Shown: in pieces, positions 8,367-16,870 of the stretch
Numbering within the stretch: the stretch's first letter is position 1
How the letters are laid out: the number at the start of each line of letters is the position of its first letter
DNA from: Myxococcales bacterium
GTDB lineage: Bacteria; Myxococcota_A; Bradymonadia; UBA7976; UBA1532
DNA: 64,000 nucleotides
Assembly (NCBI GenBank): GCA_020633435.1
Contig: JACKDP010000009.1
Span: 62,001-126,000 of the forward strand
Direction: 5' to 3'
The notes under the pieces: model-generated
What the model saw: only the letters and a program-made list of their open reading frames with translations
What the model was told of the DNA's origin: nothing
Databases searched by the model: none
Program-made: the position numbers and the translations under genes

Positions 8367-9436
8367 GGGTCCTCCAGAGGGAGCAGGAGCTGGGCCTGAT
8401 CGCCCCGCCGCGAGAGCTGGAAGGTGCCGACGCCCACCAGCCGCAGGGGCTCGCCGAGCTCGAACGCCGCCAGCAGGCGCTCCGCGGCCGCCAGCAGCAC
8501 GGCCGCCTCGTCGGTCGGGGCGTCGAGGACGAGCTGCCGGCTGGTGACCTGGAAGCGGTGTGTCTTGAGCTTCACCCGAACCCCGCCGGCCAGCAACTCC
8601 CCCTGGCGCAGGCGGCGCGCCACCTCCTCCGCCTGGCGCTCCAGGTGCGGCCGGACGGCCTCGGCGCCCACGATGTCCTCGGCGAGCGTGCGCTCGGTGC
8701 TGAGGCTGCGCATGCGCCGCTCGGTGACGACGGGGCGGTCGTCCTGGGCGTGGGCCAGGCGGTGGAAGTGCCGGCCGGCGCTCCCCAGGCTGGCGGCGAG
8801 GGCCGTCGGATCGGCGGCGGCCACGTCGGCGATGGTCTTGAGCCCCAGGGCGTGCAGGCGCTCCACGGTGCGGGGGCCCGCGCCCCAGAGCCGGCTGACG
8901 GACTGCGGGGCCAGGAACGCCCGCGCCTCCCCCGGGCCCACGACCGTCAGGCCGTCCGGCTTGCGGAAGTCGGAGGCCACCTTCGCCACGAAGCGCGTCT
9001 CGGCCACTCCCACCGAGACCGTCAGGCCGGTGGCCGCCCGCACGGCCGCCTTGATGGCCGCCCCCAGCTCGTGGGGGCCGGGGTGGGCCGTCGCCGTCTC
9101 GGTGCAGTCCAGGAACGCCTCGTCGATGGAGAGCGGCTGGATGGTCGGCGAGAACGACCGGAAGACCCCCATGATCACCCGGGAGACCTCGCTGTACCGG
9201 GCCATCCGGGGCGGGCGGATGATGGGGTCGGGGCACCGACGCAGGGCCGTCGCCATGGGCATCGCGCTGTGGATGCCGTAGCGGCGGGCCTCGTAGCTGG
9301 CGGTGGCCACCACCCCCCGGCCGCCGGTGTGGCCGATGAGCACGGGCTTGCCGCGCAGGCTCGGGTCGTCCAGCACCTCTACCGCCGCGTAGAAGGCGTC
9401 CATGTCGGCGTGCACGATGACCCGGGACCAGTCCAC
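8363..9436 (-). CDS. dinB: DNA polymerase IV (Y-family)
   Basis: A 357-residue Y-family polymerase that copies damaged or misaligned DNA. Catalytic motifs are clear: HADMDAFYAAVEV near the N-terminus (first catalytic Asp) and LSIDEAFLD near residue 100 (Asp-Glu pair). Helix-hairpin-helix (RLWGAGPRTVERLHALG) and little-finger segments follow. The C-terminus ends in QLLLPLEDP, slightly longer than a typical beta-clamp peptide. The GTG at 9436 is chosen because the fold begins immediately after it and a GATAAT box lies 6 nt upstream, pointing to a leaderless message. No LexA-type operator is evident. Confidence 0.95.
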   Translation of the reverse strand: MDWSRVIVHADMDAFYAAVEVLDDPSLRGKPVLIGHTGGRGVVATASYEARRYGIHSAMPMATALRRCPDPIIRPPRMARYSEVSRVIMGVFRSFSPTIQPLSIDEAFLDCTETATAHPGPHELGAAIKAAVRAATGLTVSVGVAETRFVAKVASDFRKPDGLTVVGPGEARAFLAPQSVSRLWGAGPRTVERLHALGLKTIADVAAADPTALAASLGSAGRHFHRLAHAQDDRPVVTERRMRSLSTERTLAEDIVGAEAVRPHLERQAEEVARRLRQGELLAGGVRVKLKTHRFQVTSRQLVLDAPTDEAAVLLAAAERLLAAFELGEPLRLVGVGTFQLSRRGDQAQLLLPLEDP

Positions 9437-9442
9437 GCCGGG

Positions 9443-9471
9443 ATTATCGGGCCAGCGGGCCTGCTTGTCTG
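9443..9471 (-). promoter_or_regulatory. Leaderless-type promoter of dinB
   Basis: Reading leftward, CAGACA, 17 nt, GATAAT, then 6 nt to the GTG start. Transcription would begin at or next to the start codon. Confidence 0.6.
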
Positions 9472-9560
9472 CCCCATCGCGGGGCGCTTGCCCCGGCCGG
9501 GCCGGGTAGCGCAACAATAGGGGGCGCGGTCTCGGGGGAGGGATCGCCGGGGAGGCATGG

Positions 9561-11630
9561 ATGAGGGGGAGCCGCGCCTGGGGCAGCGGATGGACGGGGC
9601 TCGCCGCGCTGGTGGCCCTCTGCGGGGGCCCGGTCGAGGCCCAGCCCCTCGTCGTGGTCGACGCGGGCCACGGCGGCCGCGATCCCGGCGCGGTCGGCTG
9701 CAACCTCCAGGAGAAGGACATCGTCCTCGACGTCAGCCGCCGCCTGGACGGCCTGCTGCGCGACGCGGGCCTGCGCTCCGCCCTCACCCGCGACAACGAC
9801 AGCTTCGTGGAGCTGCGCGCCCGGGCGGCCTTCGCCAACGATCGGGGCGCCACGCTCTTCGTGGCCATCCACGCCAACTCCAACGCCGGCAGCCCCGCCA
9901 CCGGCACCGAGACGTGGATCGCCGAGGGGGCCTCCAACACCTCGAACCAGCTCGCCACCCGGCTGCAGCGCGAGCTCATCGCCGAGTGGGGCCTGCGCGA
10001 CCGGGGCGTGAAGCGCGCCAACTTCACGGTGCTCACGGCCACGGCCATGCCGGCGGCCCTGACCGAGATCGCCTTCATCAACCGCTGCGACCCCGACGCC
10101 GCCCTGCTGGGCAACGCCAACGCCCGCGCGGGCATCGCCGCGGCCCACGCCCGGGCCATCACGGCCCAGCTCGGCGTCGAGGCGCCGCCCCCGCCCAACA
10201 ACCAGACCGGCGTCCTGCGCGGCGTCGTCTTCGAGGATCGCGGCGCCGGGCTGGACGACCCCTCCGTGCGCCTCGGCGGGGCCACCGTCTCGGCCAGCGG
10301 CCAGCAGGCTCGCTCCGCCGCCGACACCGGCGCCTGGCAGTTCACCCTGCCCCCCGGCGAGCACCGCGTGGTGGCCCGCCTCGACGGTTTCGCTGACGGG
10401 ACGCGCACTTGCACGGTCGTCGCCGGCCAGGACGTGTGGTGCTCCGTCGGCCTCGTCCGCGCCATGGCGCCGCCCCCGCCCCCGCCGGATCCCGTGCCCG
10501 ACGCGGCCGTGCCCGATCCCGTCCGGGTGGACGCCGCGGTGGAAGACGCCGCCGTCCGCCCCCCGCAAGAAGAGTTCGACCTGGGGGCGCCCCCCGACTT
10601 CGGCCGCCCGCCGGAGGGCGAGGTGGACGCCTACCGCCCGCCGGCCCGCCCCCGTGACGCCGGCCGGCCGCCGGCCACCGGCAGCGACGCCGGCGACCCC
10701 GCCGAGGACGAGCCCACCGGGACGTTCTGCGCGGCCGCGCCCGGCGGCGCCGGTGGCAGCGTGGCCCTGGCGCTGCTGCTGCTGGTCGGCCTGCTCCGTC
10801 GTCGCCTCGCCCTCCTGCTCGCCCTGCTGCCCTTCGGCGCCCAGGCCCATGTGCCCGCCGATCTGCCCCCCGAGGGGACGGAGGCGCTGGCCAGCGACGC
10901 GCTGCTCGTGGATCTGGAGCGAGTCGCGGTCGGCCCCTACGCCGACGCCGCCCTCTCCCCCGATGGCACGCGCCTCCTGCTCATCCACCGCGATGGCCAG
11001 ACGCTGTCCGTGGTGGACGCCCGCCCCGGCGCCACCCCGCGGGTGCTCGCCACGGTCGGCACCCGGGGCGCCGCCTGGTACCCCGATGGCCGCGGCGTCA
11101 GCGTGCTCACCCCCGACCAGGCCCTCTCGGCCGTGCCCGTCATCGGCCTGGATCTCGCCGGGACGCTGGAGGTGCCCCGGGTCGCGCCGCCGGTGACGCG
11201 CGTCGGCATCGAGGCCGAGCGGGCCTTCGTCGAGGAGGCCGGCACGCGCTACCCCATCAGCGCGGCGGGCGAGCGCGCCTTCCGCGCCGTCGCCTCCCCC
11301 GACGGCGAGCACGTCGTCATCTGGCGGCTGCACGGCGGGCTCGCGTTGCTCCGCCTCGCCGATGGCCTGGTCGTCCCCCTCGGCGGCGGCCACCCGCGAT
11401 TCGACGCCGCGGGCCGCTACCTGGTGTTCGAGCGCACCCGGGACGAGGGCCTCGCCCTGGTCGGGGGGGACGTCTTCGTGCTGCCCCTGGCGGCGGCCCG
11501 CCCCACCCCCCGCGCCCTGACGGCGACGGCGGACCGCATCGAGCTGGCCCCCTCCCTGGCCGCCGATCGCGTCAGCTTCGTGACGTCGACCGGCGAGGTG
11601 TGGACCGGGCGGCTCCCCGAGACGCCATGA
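9561..11630 (+). CDS. N-acetylmuramoyl-L-alanine amidase joined to a TolB-like exported protein
   Basis: A 689-residue two-part protein. Part one: signal peptide (about 1-27), then an Amidase_3 domain (about 28-205) with zinc ligands in VVVDAGHGGRDPGAVG, the later FVAIHAN and ALTEIAFI; this cleaves the amide between muramic acid and the stem peptide. A carboxypeptidase-regulatory-like beta domain (about 215-300) and a Pro/Asp linker follow. Cys390 starts a sorting-tag-like stretch (CAAAPGGAGG, hydrophobic helix, RRR at 413-415). Part two begins directly with LALLLALLPFGAQA, a signal-peptide-like segment, then a TolB-like beta-propeller to residue 689. The reading frame is unbroken. The ATG at 9561 has GGAGG 5 nt before it; the stop overlaps the next gene (ATGA). 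Confidence 0.85.
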   Translation: MRGSRAWGSGWTGLAALVALCGGPVEAQPLVVVDAGHGGRDPGAVGCNLQEKDIVLDVSRRLDGLLRDAGLRSALTRDNDSFVELRARAAFANDRGATLFVAIHANSNAGSPATGTETWIAEGASNTSNQLATRLQRELIAEWGLRDRGVKRANFTVLTATAMPAALTEIAFINRCDPDAALLGNANARAGIAAAHARAITAQLGVEAPPPPNNQTGVLRGVVFEDRGAGLDDPSVRLGGATVSASGQQARSAADTGAWQFTLPPGEHRVVARLDGFADGTRTCTVVAGQDVWCSVGLVRAMAPPPPPPDPVPDAAVPDPVRVDAAVEDAAVRPPQEEFDLGAPPDFGRPPEGEVDAYRPPARPRDAGRPPATGSDAGDPAEDEPTGTFCAAAPGGAGGSVALALLLLVGLLRRRLALLLALLPFGAQAHVPADLPPEGTEALASDALLVDLERVAVGPYADAALSPDGTRLLLIHRDGQTLSVVDARPGATPRVLATVGTRGAAWYPDGRGVSVLTPDQALSAVPVIGLDLAGTLEVPRVAPPVTRVGIEAERAFVEEAGTRYPISAAGERAFRAVASPDGEHVVIWRLHGGLALLRLADGLVVPLGGGHPRFDAAGRYLVFERTRDEGLALVGGDVFVLPLAAARPTPRALTATADRIELAPSLAADRVSFVTSTGEVWTGRLPETP
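10728..10847 (+). other. Internal sorting tag followed by signal peptide within the amidase gene
   Basis: Codons 390-429 encode Cys, PGGAGG, a hydrophobic helix, RRR, then a second hydrophobic run ending AQA. The first half looks like a C-terminal MYXO-CTERM-type tag. The RRR plus the second half looks like a signal peptide with an AxA cleavage site. A GTG codon at 10761 could serve as an internal start for the second product. Confidence 0.65.
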
Positions 11631-12751
11631 AGCGGCCAACCACCCGATATCTATTGGCATTTTCGGCGCTGCTGGGGGGCTGCCTGGACGAGTTCCCCAC
11701 GTTCGGCGCGGACGTCCAGGCCGTCGGTCCGCTGCGCGACGCCACCGTCGACGACGCCCGCCCCCGCGTCGACGCCCGGCCCGTCGTGGATCGAGGCCCC
11801 GACACCGGCGCGCCGGTCGACGCGGCCCCCCTCCCCGACACCAGGCCCGCCCAGGACGCCGCGCCGCCGCCGCCCGACGCCGCGCCGCCCCCACCCGACG
11901 CCGCGCCGCCCCCCCCGGACGCCGCGCCGCCGCCGCCCGACGCCAGCCCGCCGCCCGGGGCCCGCTACCGCTATGTGGCCGCCGGCGAGGAGCATACCTG
12001 CGCCGTGCGCAGCGACCGGACGATCGCGTGCTGGGGCCGCCCCGACAACGGCCGCACGGCGCCGCCCCCGGGCCAGTTCGACAAGCTGGCCATCGGCCAG
12101 GCCCACGGCTGCGCCTACGGCGACTTCATCCTCCCCGTGTGCTGGGGCCGCCCCGACAACGGCCGCACCTCGCCCCCCGACCTCACCTGGTTTCGCGACA
12201 TGGCCGCGGGGCGCTCGACCACCTGCGGGCTGGAGGCCCTCTCCGGCGAGGTGGTCTGCTTCGGCGACGACTACCAGAGCCTGGTGACGTCCCGACCCGA
12301 GGGGAGCTACGCCCGGATCAGCCTGTACTTCGCACACGCCTGCGTGGCGAGCTTCGTGGATCAGGTGAAGTGCTGGGGCCGCGGGAGCGAGGGGCAGACC
12401 GAGGTGTCGGACGCGCTCCTGGGCGGGACGGTCCCGGCCGCGGGCCGCTTCCACAGCTGCGCCATCGACCTCGTCGCCGACACCTACTGCTGGGGCGACG
12501 ACGACGCCCTCACCGCCGTGCCCGCCCAGACGTTCATCGAGGTCGCGGCCGGCGAGACGAACACCTGCGCCATCCGGCTCCTCGACGGGGGCATCACCTG
12601 CTGGGGCGGCGACGGCGACGGCCAGTCCCGGCCCCCCAACGGCCGGTTCGTGCAGATCACCGTGGGCGAGGCCCACGCCTGCGCCCTGCGCGAGGACGGC
12701 GAGGTCCTCTGCTGGGGCAAGAACGACCGCGGTCAGACCGACGTGCCCTGA
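11627..12751 (+). CDS. RCC1-repeat-like lipoprotein
   Basis: A 374-residue lipoprotein. The signal peptide ends in lipobox ALLGGC. A 100-residue Asp/Ala/Pro linker includes five copies of a DAAPPPP unit. The rest is about seven RCC1-like blades, each with a Cys pair, of the type AAGEEHTCAVRSDRTIACWG, with GRPDNGRT and GKNDRGQT turns. These form a disulfide-stabilised beta-propeller at the cell surface. The precise binding partner is unknown. The ATG overlaps the amidase stop in ATGA, so both are translated together. Confidence 0.88.
   Translation: MKRPTTRYLLAFSALLGGCLDEFPTFGADVQAVGPLRDATVDDARPRVDARPVVDRGPDTGAPVDAAPLPDTRPAQDAAPPPPDAAPPPPDAAPPPPDAAPPPPDASPPPGARYRYVAAGEEHTCAVRSDRTIACWGRPDNGRTAPPPGQFDKLAIGQAHGCAYGDFILPVCWGRPDNGRTSPPDLTWFRDMAAGRSTTCGLEALSGEVVCFGDDYQSLVTSRPEGSYARISLYFAHACVASFVDQVKCWGRGSEGQTEVSDALLGGTVPAAGRFHSCAIDLVADTYCWGDDDALTAVPAQTFIEVAAGETNTCAIRLLDGGITCWGGDGDGQSRPPNGRFVQITVGEAHACALREDGEVLCWGKNDRGQTDVP
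11855..11959 (+). repeat. 21-bp tandem coding repeat (DAAPPPP x5)
   Basis: Five 21-bp units, each beginning GACGCC, encode the Asp-Ala-Ala-Pro-Pro-Pro-Pro linker. The fifth is slightly diverged (DASPPPG). Such C-rich repeats are prone to copy-number change. Confidence 0.9.
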
Positions 12752-12776
12752 CCGACGTGACCCCCCTGGAGGATCC

Positions 12777-13553
12777 ATGACGCTGCTCTCCCGCCTGCTC
12801 CTCGTGACGGCGGTGCTCGGCCTCGCCGGCTGCCCCGATGACGACGACGCCTCGACCCCGGACGCCGGCCGCCAGGCCGACGCTGGCGGCGCCGACGCGG
12901 GCGGCGGCCTCTGCGACGCCATCGACTGCGGCGACGGCGGCCGCTGTGTCGTCGTCGACGGCCTGCCCGCCTGCGACTGCGACCCGGGCTACGAGGCCCA
13001 GGGCTTCGCCTGCGTCTCGGCGTCCGATCCGGACCAGCCCCCCGCCGACTTCGTCTGCCCGGCCCCGGGCGGCGCCGGGGACCTCGTCGCCACGCTCGAA
13101 GGGGGCCGCTGGGCCTTCGTGCAGAGCGATCGCAGCTGCACCATCAGCGGCACGAAGGACATCCTGGCCTTCCGCGACGACGGCATCTTCACCATCCACA
13201 GCCAGTTCGGCGACGCCCGCCCCGGGGCCGGCGGGACGCTGCTCTACGGGTGCTGGTCCGTCGTCGAGACCGGGGCCGACCGGGTGCGCATCACCTACGA
13301 CTACGCCAACCAGACCAGCCGCAACTGCGGCGCCATCGGGGCCTACGCCGACCCGCCGGCCTGCGCAGGCGCGGTGGCCTTCAGCGCCGCCGACGACGCC
13401 CTCCTGCTCATCGAGAGCGAGGAGCAGAACCAGGAGCGCATCCTGCTCTTCCGCGTCCCCGCCGCCGCCGACTGCGTGTTCTGCGGCGACGATGGCACCT
13501 GCTGCCCGCGGGCGAGCTGGGTCGCCGACCGGGATGGCCCCCTCTGCGACTGA
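12777..13553 (+). CDS. EGF-like lipoprotein
   Basis: A 258-residue lipoprotein with GGAGG 4 nt before its ATG. The signal peptide ends in lipobox GLAGC. An Asp/Ala/Gly linker leads into an EGF-like module (about 45-82) with six cysteines (CDAIDCGDGGRCVVVDGLPA, then CDCDPGYEAQGFAC). A C-terminal beta-rich domain with more cysteines follows (about 95-258), ending DRDGPLCD. The domain type is not recognised. It lies 25 nt after the RCC1-like gene and is probably in the same operon (amidase, RCC1-like, EGF-like). Confidence 0.8.
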   Translation: MTLLSRLLLVTAVLGLAGCPDDDDASTPDAGRQADAGGADAGGGLCDAIDCGDGGRCVVVDGLPACDCDPGYEAQGFACVSASDPDQPPADFVCPAPGGAGDLVATLEGGRWAFVQSDRSCTISGTKDILAFRDDGIFTIHSQFGDARPGAGGTLLYGCWSVVETGADRVRITYDYANQTSRNCGAIGAYADPPACAGAVAFSAADDALLLIESEEQNQERILLFRVPAAADCVFCGDDGTCCPRASWVADRDGPLCD

Positions 13554-13611
13554 CCGCAGCCGCAAACCAGGGAAAAAATCGAGCAAATCCAACGATCTGC
13601 TGATCGGTCGC

Positions 13612-13640
13612 TTGATCGCCTCCCGCCCCGTGCCCATGCT
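13612..13640 (+). promoter_or_regulatory. Promoter of the endonuclease/phosphatase-family gene
   Basis: TTGATC, 17 nt, CATGCT; the start would be near 13648, with GGAGG 6 nt before the ATG at 13661. A small inverted repeat (CGATC-TGCT-GATCG, 13593-13606) lies just upstream. Confidence 0.4.
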
Positions 13641-13660
13641 GGGGCCCTCGGAGGTGGTCT

Positions 13661-14464
13661 ATGCGCTGGATGCTCCCCCTGGCCTTCCTGGCTCTGACCT
13701 CGGCTTGCCTGGAGCCGCCCGCCCTGCGGCCCCGCGATCCGACCCCGGGGGTGCCCTACATCACCGTGACCACCTTCAACGTCGACCTGCACCGCTTCGA
13801 CGACGAGCCCACGGTGCTCGCCGTCGGCGAGACCGGCGCCGACGTCCTGGCCCTCCAGGAGGTGAGCGAGGGCTGGCAGGCCGTCATCCAGGCCCGCTAC
13901 ATGGACCGCTACCCCTACATGGCCTTCGCCGGCGAGGCTTCGGGCGGGCTGGCCATCCTGTCGCGGCACCCGTTCGAGGATCGGGGCGTCATCGAGGGCG
14001 TCGATGGCTGGCACCCGGCCTGGCACATCGTCGTCCTCGGGCCCACCGGCCCGCTCCAGCTCCTGCTCGTCCACCTGCGCCCGCCCTACAACGCCCGTAC
14101 GGGCATCGACGGGGTCCTGACCGTGGACGAGGACCACCTGCAGGAGGTCCGCGCCTTCTCGGAGCCCTGCGCCGACGGGGTGCCCACCATCGTGCTGGGC
14201 GACTTCAACGAGTCCCTCGACGGCGCCGGCCTGACCTACCTGGAGGAGCAGGGCTTCCGCAACGTCCTGCCGCTCTTCCGCCCCGGGCAGGAGACGTGGC
14301 GCTACCAGGCCGCGCTGTACGGGCAGACCGTCGACACCATCGATCACATCCTCTACGACCCGTCGACGCTGGCGCCGCTCAACGCCTGGGTCCGCTACGA
14401 CGGCAACTCCGACCACCTGCCCGTCACCGCGGTGTTCGAGCTGACCACCGCGCCCGGCCGGTAG
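13661..14464 (+). CDS. Endonuclease/exonuclease/phosphatase-family lipoprotein
   Basis: A 267-residue protein with a signal peptide and lipobox LTSAC. The metal-dependent EEP fold is evident in order: TTFNVDLHRF (Asn), ADVLALQEV (catalytic Glu), LLVHLRPPYN, VLGDFNESLD (Asp-x-Asn), IDHILYD and the final SDHLPVTAVF (Asp-His pair). The family cleaves phosphodiester bonds in nucleic acids, phosphoinositides or sphingomyelin. Here it is exported and lipid-anchored, so an extracellular substrate is likely. The gene stands alone under its own promoter and ends in a hairpin shared with the convergent gene. Confidence 0.9.
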   Translation: MRWMLPLAFLALTSACLEPPALRPRDPTPGVPYITVTTFNVDLHRFDDEPTVLAVGETGADVLALQEVSEGWQAVIQARYMDRYPYMAFAGEASGGLAILSRHPFEDRGVIEGVDGWHPAWHIVVLGPTGPLQLLLVHLRPPYNARTGIDGVLTVDEDHLQEVRAFSEPCADGVPTIVLGDFNESLDGAGLTYLEEQGFRNVLPLFRPGQETWRYQAALYGQTVDTIDHILYDPSTLAPLNAWVRYDGNSDHLPVTAVFELTTAPGR

Positions 14465-14473
14465 GCCCCCTAC
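14461..14473. terminator. Hairpin spanning both stop codons of a convergent pair
   Basis: GTAGG-CCC-CCTAC. The TAG stop of the rightward gene is in one arm and the TAG stop of the leftward gene in the other. There is no T-tract. Confidence 0.45.
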
Positions 14474-15057
14474 AGGCGGAAGGCCATGCCCATGCCCAGG
14501 TGCAGGCGCCGCTGGTAGCCGTCGAACTCCCCGTCCCGACGGGGGTAGTTCATCTGGGCCTCGCCGCGGATGCGCAGCTCCTCAGAGACCTCCACGTCCA
14601 GCCCGAGCGGCAGCCGCACCGTCGGATCCTTGCCCCAGGTGCCGAGCTGCGGCGCGGAGTAGGCCCAGAGCCCGTCGAAGACGCGGACGGCCACGGGCAG
14701 ATCGACGCCCACCCAGCCGGTGCCCAGCTCGGCGCCGATGCCGGCGGCGAAGCCGTCGACCTCGATGGCGCGCCAGCGGACGGCGAGGCCGGCCACCGCG
14801 AGCCCCTGGGAGGCGAAGGCGCCGACGAGGGAGATGTCCAGCCAGGTGAGCGGCTGCATGGTCGCCCAGGCCTGGCCCCCGTGCATGGTGGCGTCCTCGC
14901 CGACCGGGCGCGGGCCCACCTGGGTGTAGGCCACCCCAAGCTCGCCCTGGTGGCTGGGGAGCATTGGGGTCATCGGGCGCATGTTGGCGGCAGGGGCGCA
15001 GGCGCTGGCCACGAGGCCGAGGGCGGCCAGGCGGCCGAGCAGGCAGAGCGTTTGCAC
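14470..15057 (-). CDS. Outer-membrane beta-barrel-like lipoprotein
   Basis: A 195-residue protein whose signal peptide ends in VASAC, a lipobox. The remainder alternates hydrophobic and polar residues with Gly turns (LGVAYTQVGPRPVG, LDISLVGAFASQGL, LGMGMAFRL), and the last residues FRL fit a barrel-closing strand. It is probably a small porin-like or assembly-associated outer membrane protein of unknown role. The GTG at 15057 is preferred because TACCCT lies 6 nt upstream and the signal peptide starts there. Confidence 0.72.
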   Translation of the reverse strand: MQTLCLLGRLAALGLVASACAPAANMRPMTPMLPSHQGELGVAYTQVGPRPVGEDATMHGGQAWATMQPLTWLDISLVGAFASQGLAVAGLAVRWRAIEVDGFAAGIGAELGTGWVGVDLPVAVRVFDGLWAYSAPQLGTWGKDPTVRLPLGLDVEVSEELRIRGEAQMNYPRRDGEFDGYQRRLHLGMGMAFRL

Positions 15058-15063
15058 GGCCCG

Positions 15064-15093
15064 AGGGTAGTGCCCAGGCCGGCGGTCAGGCAA
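15064..15093 (-). promoter_or_regulatory. Leaderless-type promoter
   Basis: Reading leftward: TTGCCT, 18 nt, TACCCT, 6 nt, then the GTG start at 15057. Confidence 0.55.
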
Positions 15094-15120
15094 GCGTCCG
15101 CTGAGGGTGGCCCGGGGGGG

Positions 15121-15141
15121 CGATACGGGGTATGCGTATCG
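15121..15141 (+). promoter_or_regulatory. Inverted repeat in a divergent intergenic region
   Basis: CGATAC-N9-GTATCG lies 46 nt before the ATG of the DUF3943 gene and about 64 nt before the leftward gene's start. Its spacing suits an operator for a dimeric regulator, but no regulator is identified. Confidence 0.35.
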
Positions 15142-15186
15142 TCGCGCGCCGGCGAGGTCGGCGCCGCTGGAGACACGGGAGCCTGC

Positions 15187-16731
15187 ATGATCCGGTCGTT
15201 GCTGTGCGCGGGGCTGCTCGCCTTCGGGGCGTCGCCCGCGTGGTCCCAGGTGGAGGTGGGGAGCACCATCGAGGGCAGCTTCCTCGCGCCGGATGGGGAG
15301 TATCGGGACCTGGCCCCGACGTACCGCCTGCACTTCACCCTCGGCGAGCCGCACCACCTGCGCAACCTCGCGTTCCAGGTGGGGATCCTGACCATCGGCA
15401 CGAGCTGGTACTGGCTGGAGGCCGACGCCAACGCCCGGGACTGGGACTACCCGAACTTCATCGACCGGCTCTCCCTCGACGCCTTCCGGTTCGACAACAA
15501 CCACTTCACGATCAACCACTTGAGCCACCCGCTCTCGGGGGGGGCCTACTACCTCTCCGCCCGCGCCAACGACCTCGGCGTGGCGGGCGCCTCGCTGACC
15601 TCGTTCCTGTCGTCCGCCGTCTGGGAGGTGGGGCTCGAGTTTCGCGAGAAGGTCAGCCTGAACGATCAGATGTTCACCCCCGGCGCCGGCATCGCCTTCG
15701 GCGAGGCCTTCTACCGCCTGGCCCACTACCTCAACAGCGCGCCTGGCGGCGGGACGTTCGTGCACAAGTCGCTGGCCTGGATCATCGGGTGGCCGGTGGC
15801 CCTGCACCGCCTGCTGGACGACATCCCCCCCGTCGACGACGACCTCGTCGACAACCTCGGGTTCAGCGGCGCGTACACCCACCGGTTCCGGATCGCGTGG
15901 CGTGGGGCCGCCGAGGACGATGCCTTCGGCGACACCAGCCTGCTCCAGGGCTTCCAGATCGAAGGCGACCTCATCGCCGTGCCCGGCTACCAGCGCCCCG
16001 GCAAGTTCTCTTTGCTCTTTGATGACGGCAACTTCACGCACTTCGACGTCGTGCTGGCCCTCCATGATGGCGACGGCGCGCACTTCGATCTGTGGATCGA
16101 CTCGGCCCTCTGGGGGCAGTACCAGCAGGACTACACGGGCACGCCGGACGCCCTCACGGGCATGGCCTCCCGCCTGTCGGTGAGCTTCTCCTTCGAGCAC
16201 GTCCAGCGGTGGCTCCCGCGGCCGCGTGATCGCCGCGCGGTGCTGCACCTGCCGGGCGCCAACGCCGCCGTCTGGGGCGCCTACAAGGGCCTCGTCGCCC
16301 ACCTGGAGCTGGCGCTGCACCCCGACTTCACGGCCATGGACTCCCTGGCCTTCCCGCTGTGGAAGGGCATCCACGACGACCTCACGGCGCGCAGCGTGAC
16401 CGAGGAGCACGGGTACTATTTCGGCTGGGGCGGGAGCACCTGGCTCGCCGCCAGCGTGCGCTACGCCGGCGTCGAGCTGGATGGCCGCGTCCGCTTCACC
16501 TACGTCTCGTCCATCCAGGATCTCGATCGGGCCCAGGAGAAGATCGACGAGGACGTGGAGATGCGGGACAGCATCCTCGAGTACCGGGGCTCCATCGGCT
16601 ACGCCATCCCCGACTGGCTGGCCTCGGCCCGCCTCGAGGTCCAGCACCTCGCCCGCCGGGGCAACGCCGGCCGCGCCAGCGGGTTTCGCAAGTGGAACCG
16701 CTACGCCGCGAGCCTCGGCATGCAGTTCTAG
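15187..16731 (+). CDS. DUF3943-like outer membrane protein
   Basis: A 514-residue protein with a cleavable signal peptide (cleavage after AWS, about residue 20) and GGGAG 5 nt before the ATG. It contains the segment FTINHLSHPLSGGAYYLSAR (about 110-130), characteristic of DUF3943 proteins: His-Pro, Gly, Tyr and the Ala-Arg pair before the next strand. The remainder is amphipathic strands ending SLGMQF, a C-terminal aromatic suited to outer-membrane insertion. The function of DUF3943 is unknown. The open frame extends far upstream but is not protein-like there. A strong terminator follows. Confidence 0.8.
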   Translation: MIRSLLCAGLLAFGASPAWSQVEVGSTIEGSFLAPDGEYRDLAPTYRLHFTLGEPHHLRNLAFQVGILTIGTSWYWLEADANARDWDYPNFIDRLSLDAFRFDNNHFTINHLSHPLSGGAYYLSARANDLGVAGASLTSFLSSAVWEVGLEFREKVSLNDQMFTPGAGIAFGEAFYRLAHYLNSAPGGGTFVHKSLAWIIGWPVALHRLLDDIPPVDDDLVDNLGFSGAYTHRFRIAWRGAAEDDAFGDTSLLQGFQIEGDLIAVPGYQRPGKFSLLFDDGNFTHFDVVLALHDGDGAHFDLWIDSALWGQYQQDYTGTPDALTGMASRLSVSFSFEHVQRWLPRPRDRRAVLHLPGANAAVWGAYKGLVAHLELALHPDFTAMDSLAFPLWKGIHDDLTARSVTEEHGYYFGWGGSTWLAASVRYAGVELDGRVRFTYVSSIQDLDRAQEKIDEDVEMRDSILEYRGSIGYAIPDWLASARLEVQHLARRGNAGRASGFRKWNRYAASLGMQF

Positions 16732-16790
16732 CCGGCCGCCCACAATGCCGAGGATTGTCGAGGACTTCTGACGACGGAGCGGCTGGCCTG

Positions 16791-16821
16791 CGCGCCCCGG
16801 CGACGCGCCGGGCGCGTTTTT
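16791..16821 (+). terminator. Rho-independent terminator after the DUF3943 gene
   Basis: An 11-bp GC stem with one bulged C (CGCGCCCCGGCG ... CGCCGGGCGCG) and a 3-nt loop, followed by TTTTT. This is the only classical intrinsic terminator found in the window. Confidence 0.9.
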
Positions 16822-16858
16822 CAACATCGTGATGGCCCGCGCCACGCGCCCGGGCTGC

Positions 16859-16864
16859 TACAGT
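16859..16864 (+). promoter_or_regulatory. Extended -10 box of the Ser/Thr kinase gene
   Basis: TGC-TACAGT, 6 nt before a GTG codon at 16871. No clear -35 box. The spacing matches other leaderless-type promoters here and argues that translation starts at 16871, not at the GTG/ATG at 16829/16832 upstream of the box. Confidence 0.5.
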
Positions 16865-16870
16865 GGGCGG

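Noticed and set aside
12838..15186. Long N-terminal extension of the DUF3943 frame
   Set aside because: It crosses three well-supported genes on either strand and is Arg/Pro/Ala-rich; the signal peptide at 15187 marks the true start.
16829..16870. Earlier GTG/ATG starts for the Ser/Thr kinase
   Set aside because: They lie upstream of the TGC-TACAGT box, directly after the terminator, with no ribosome site; the kinase fold begins after 16871.
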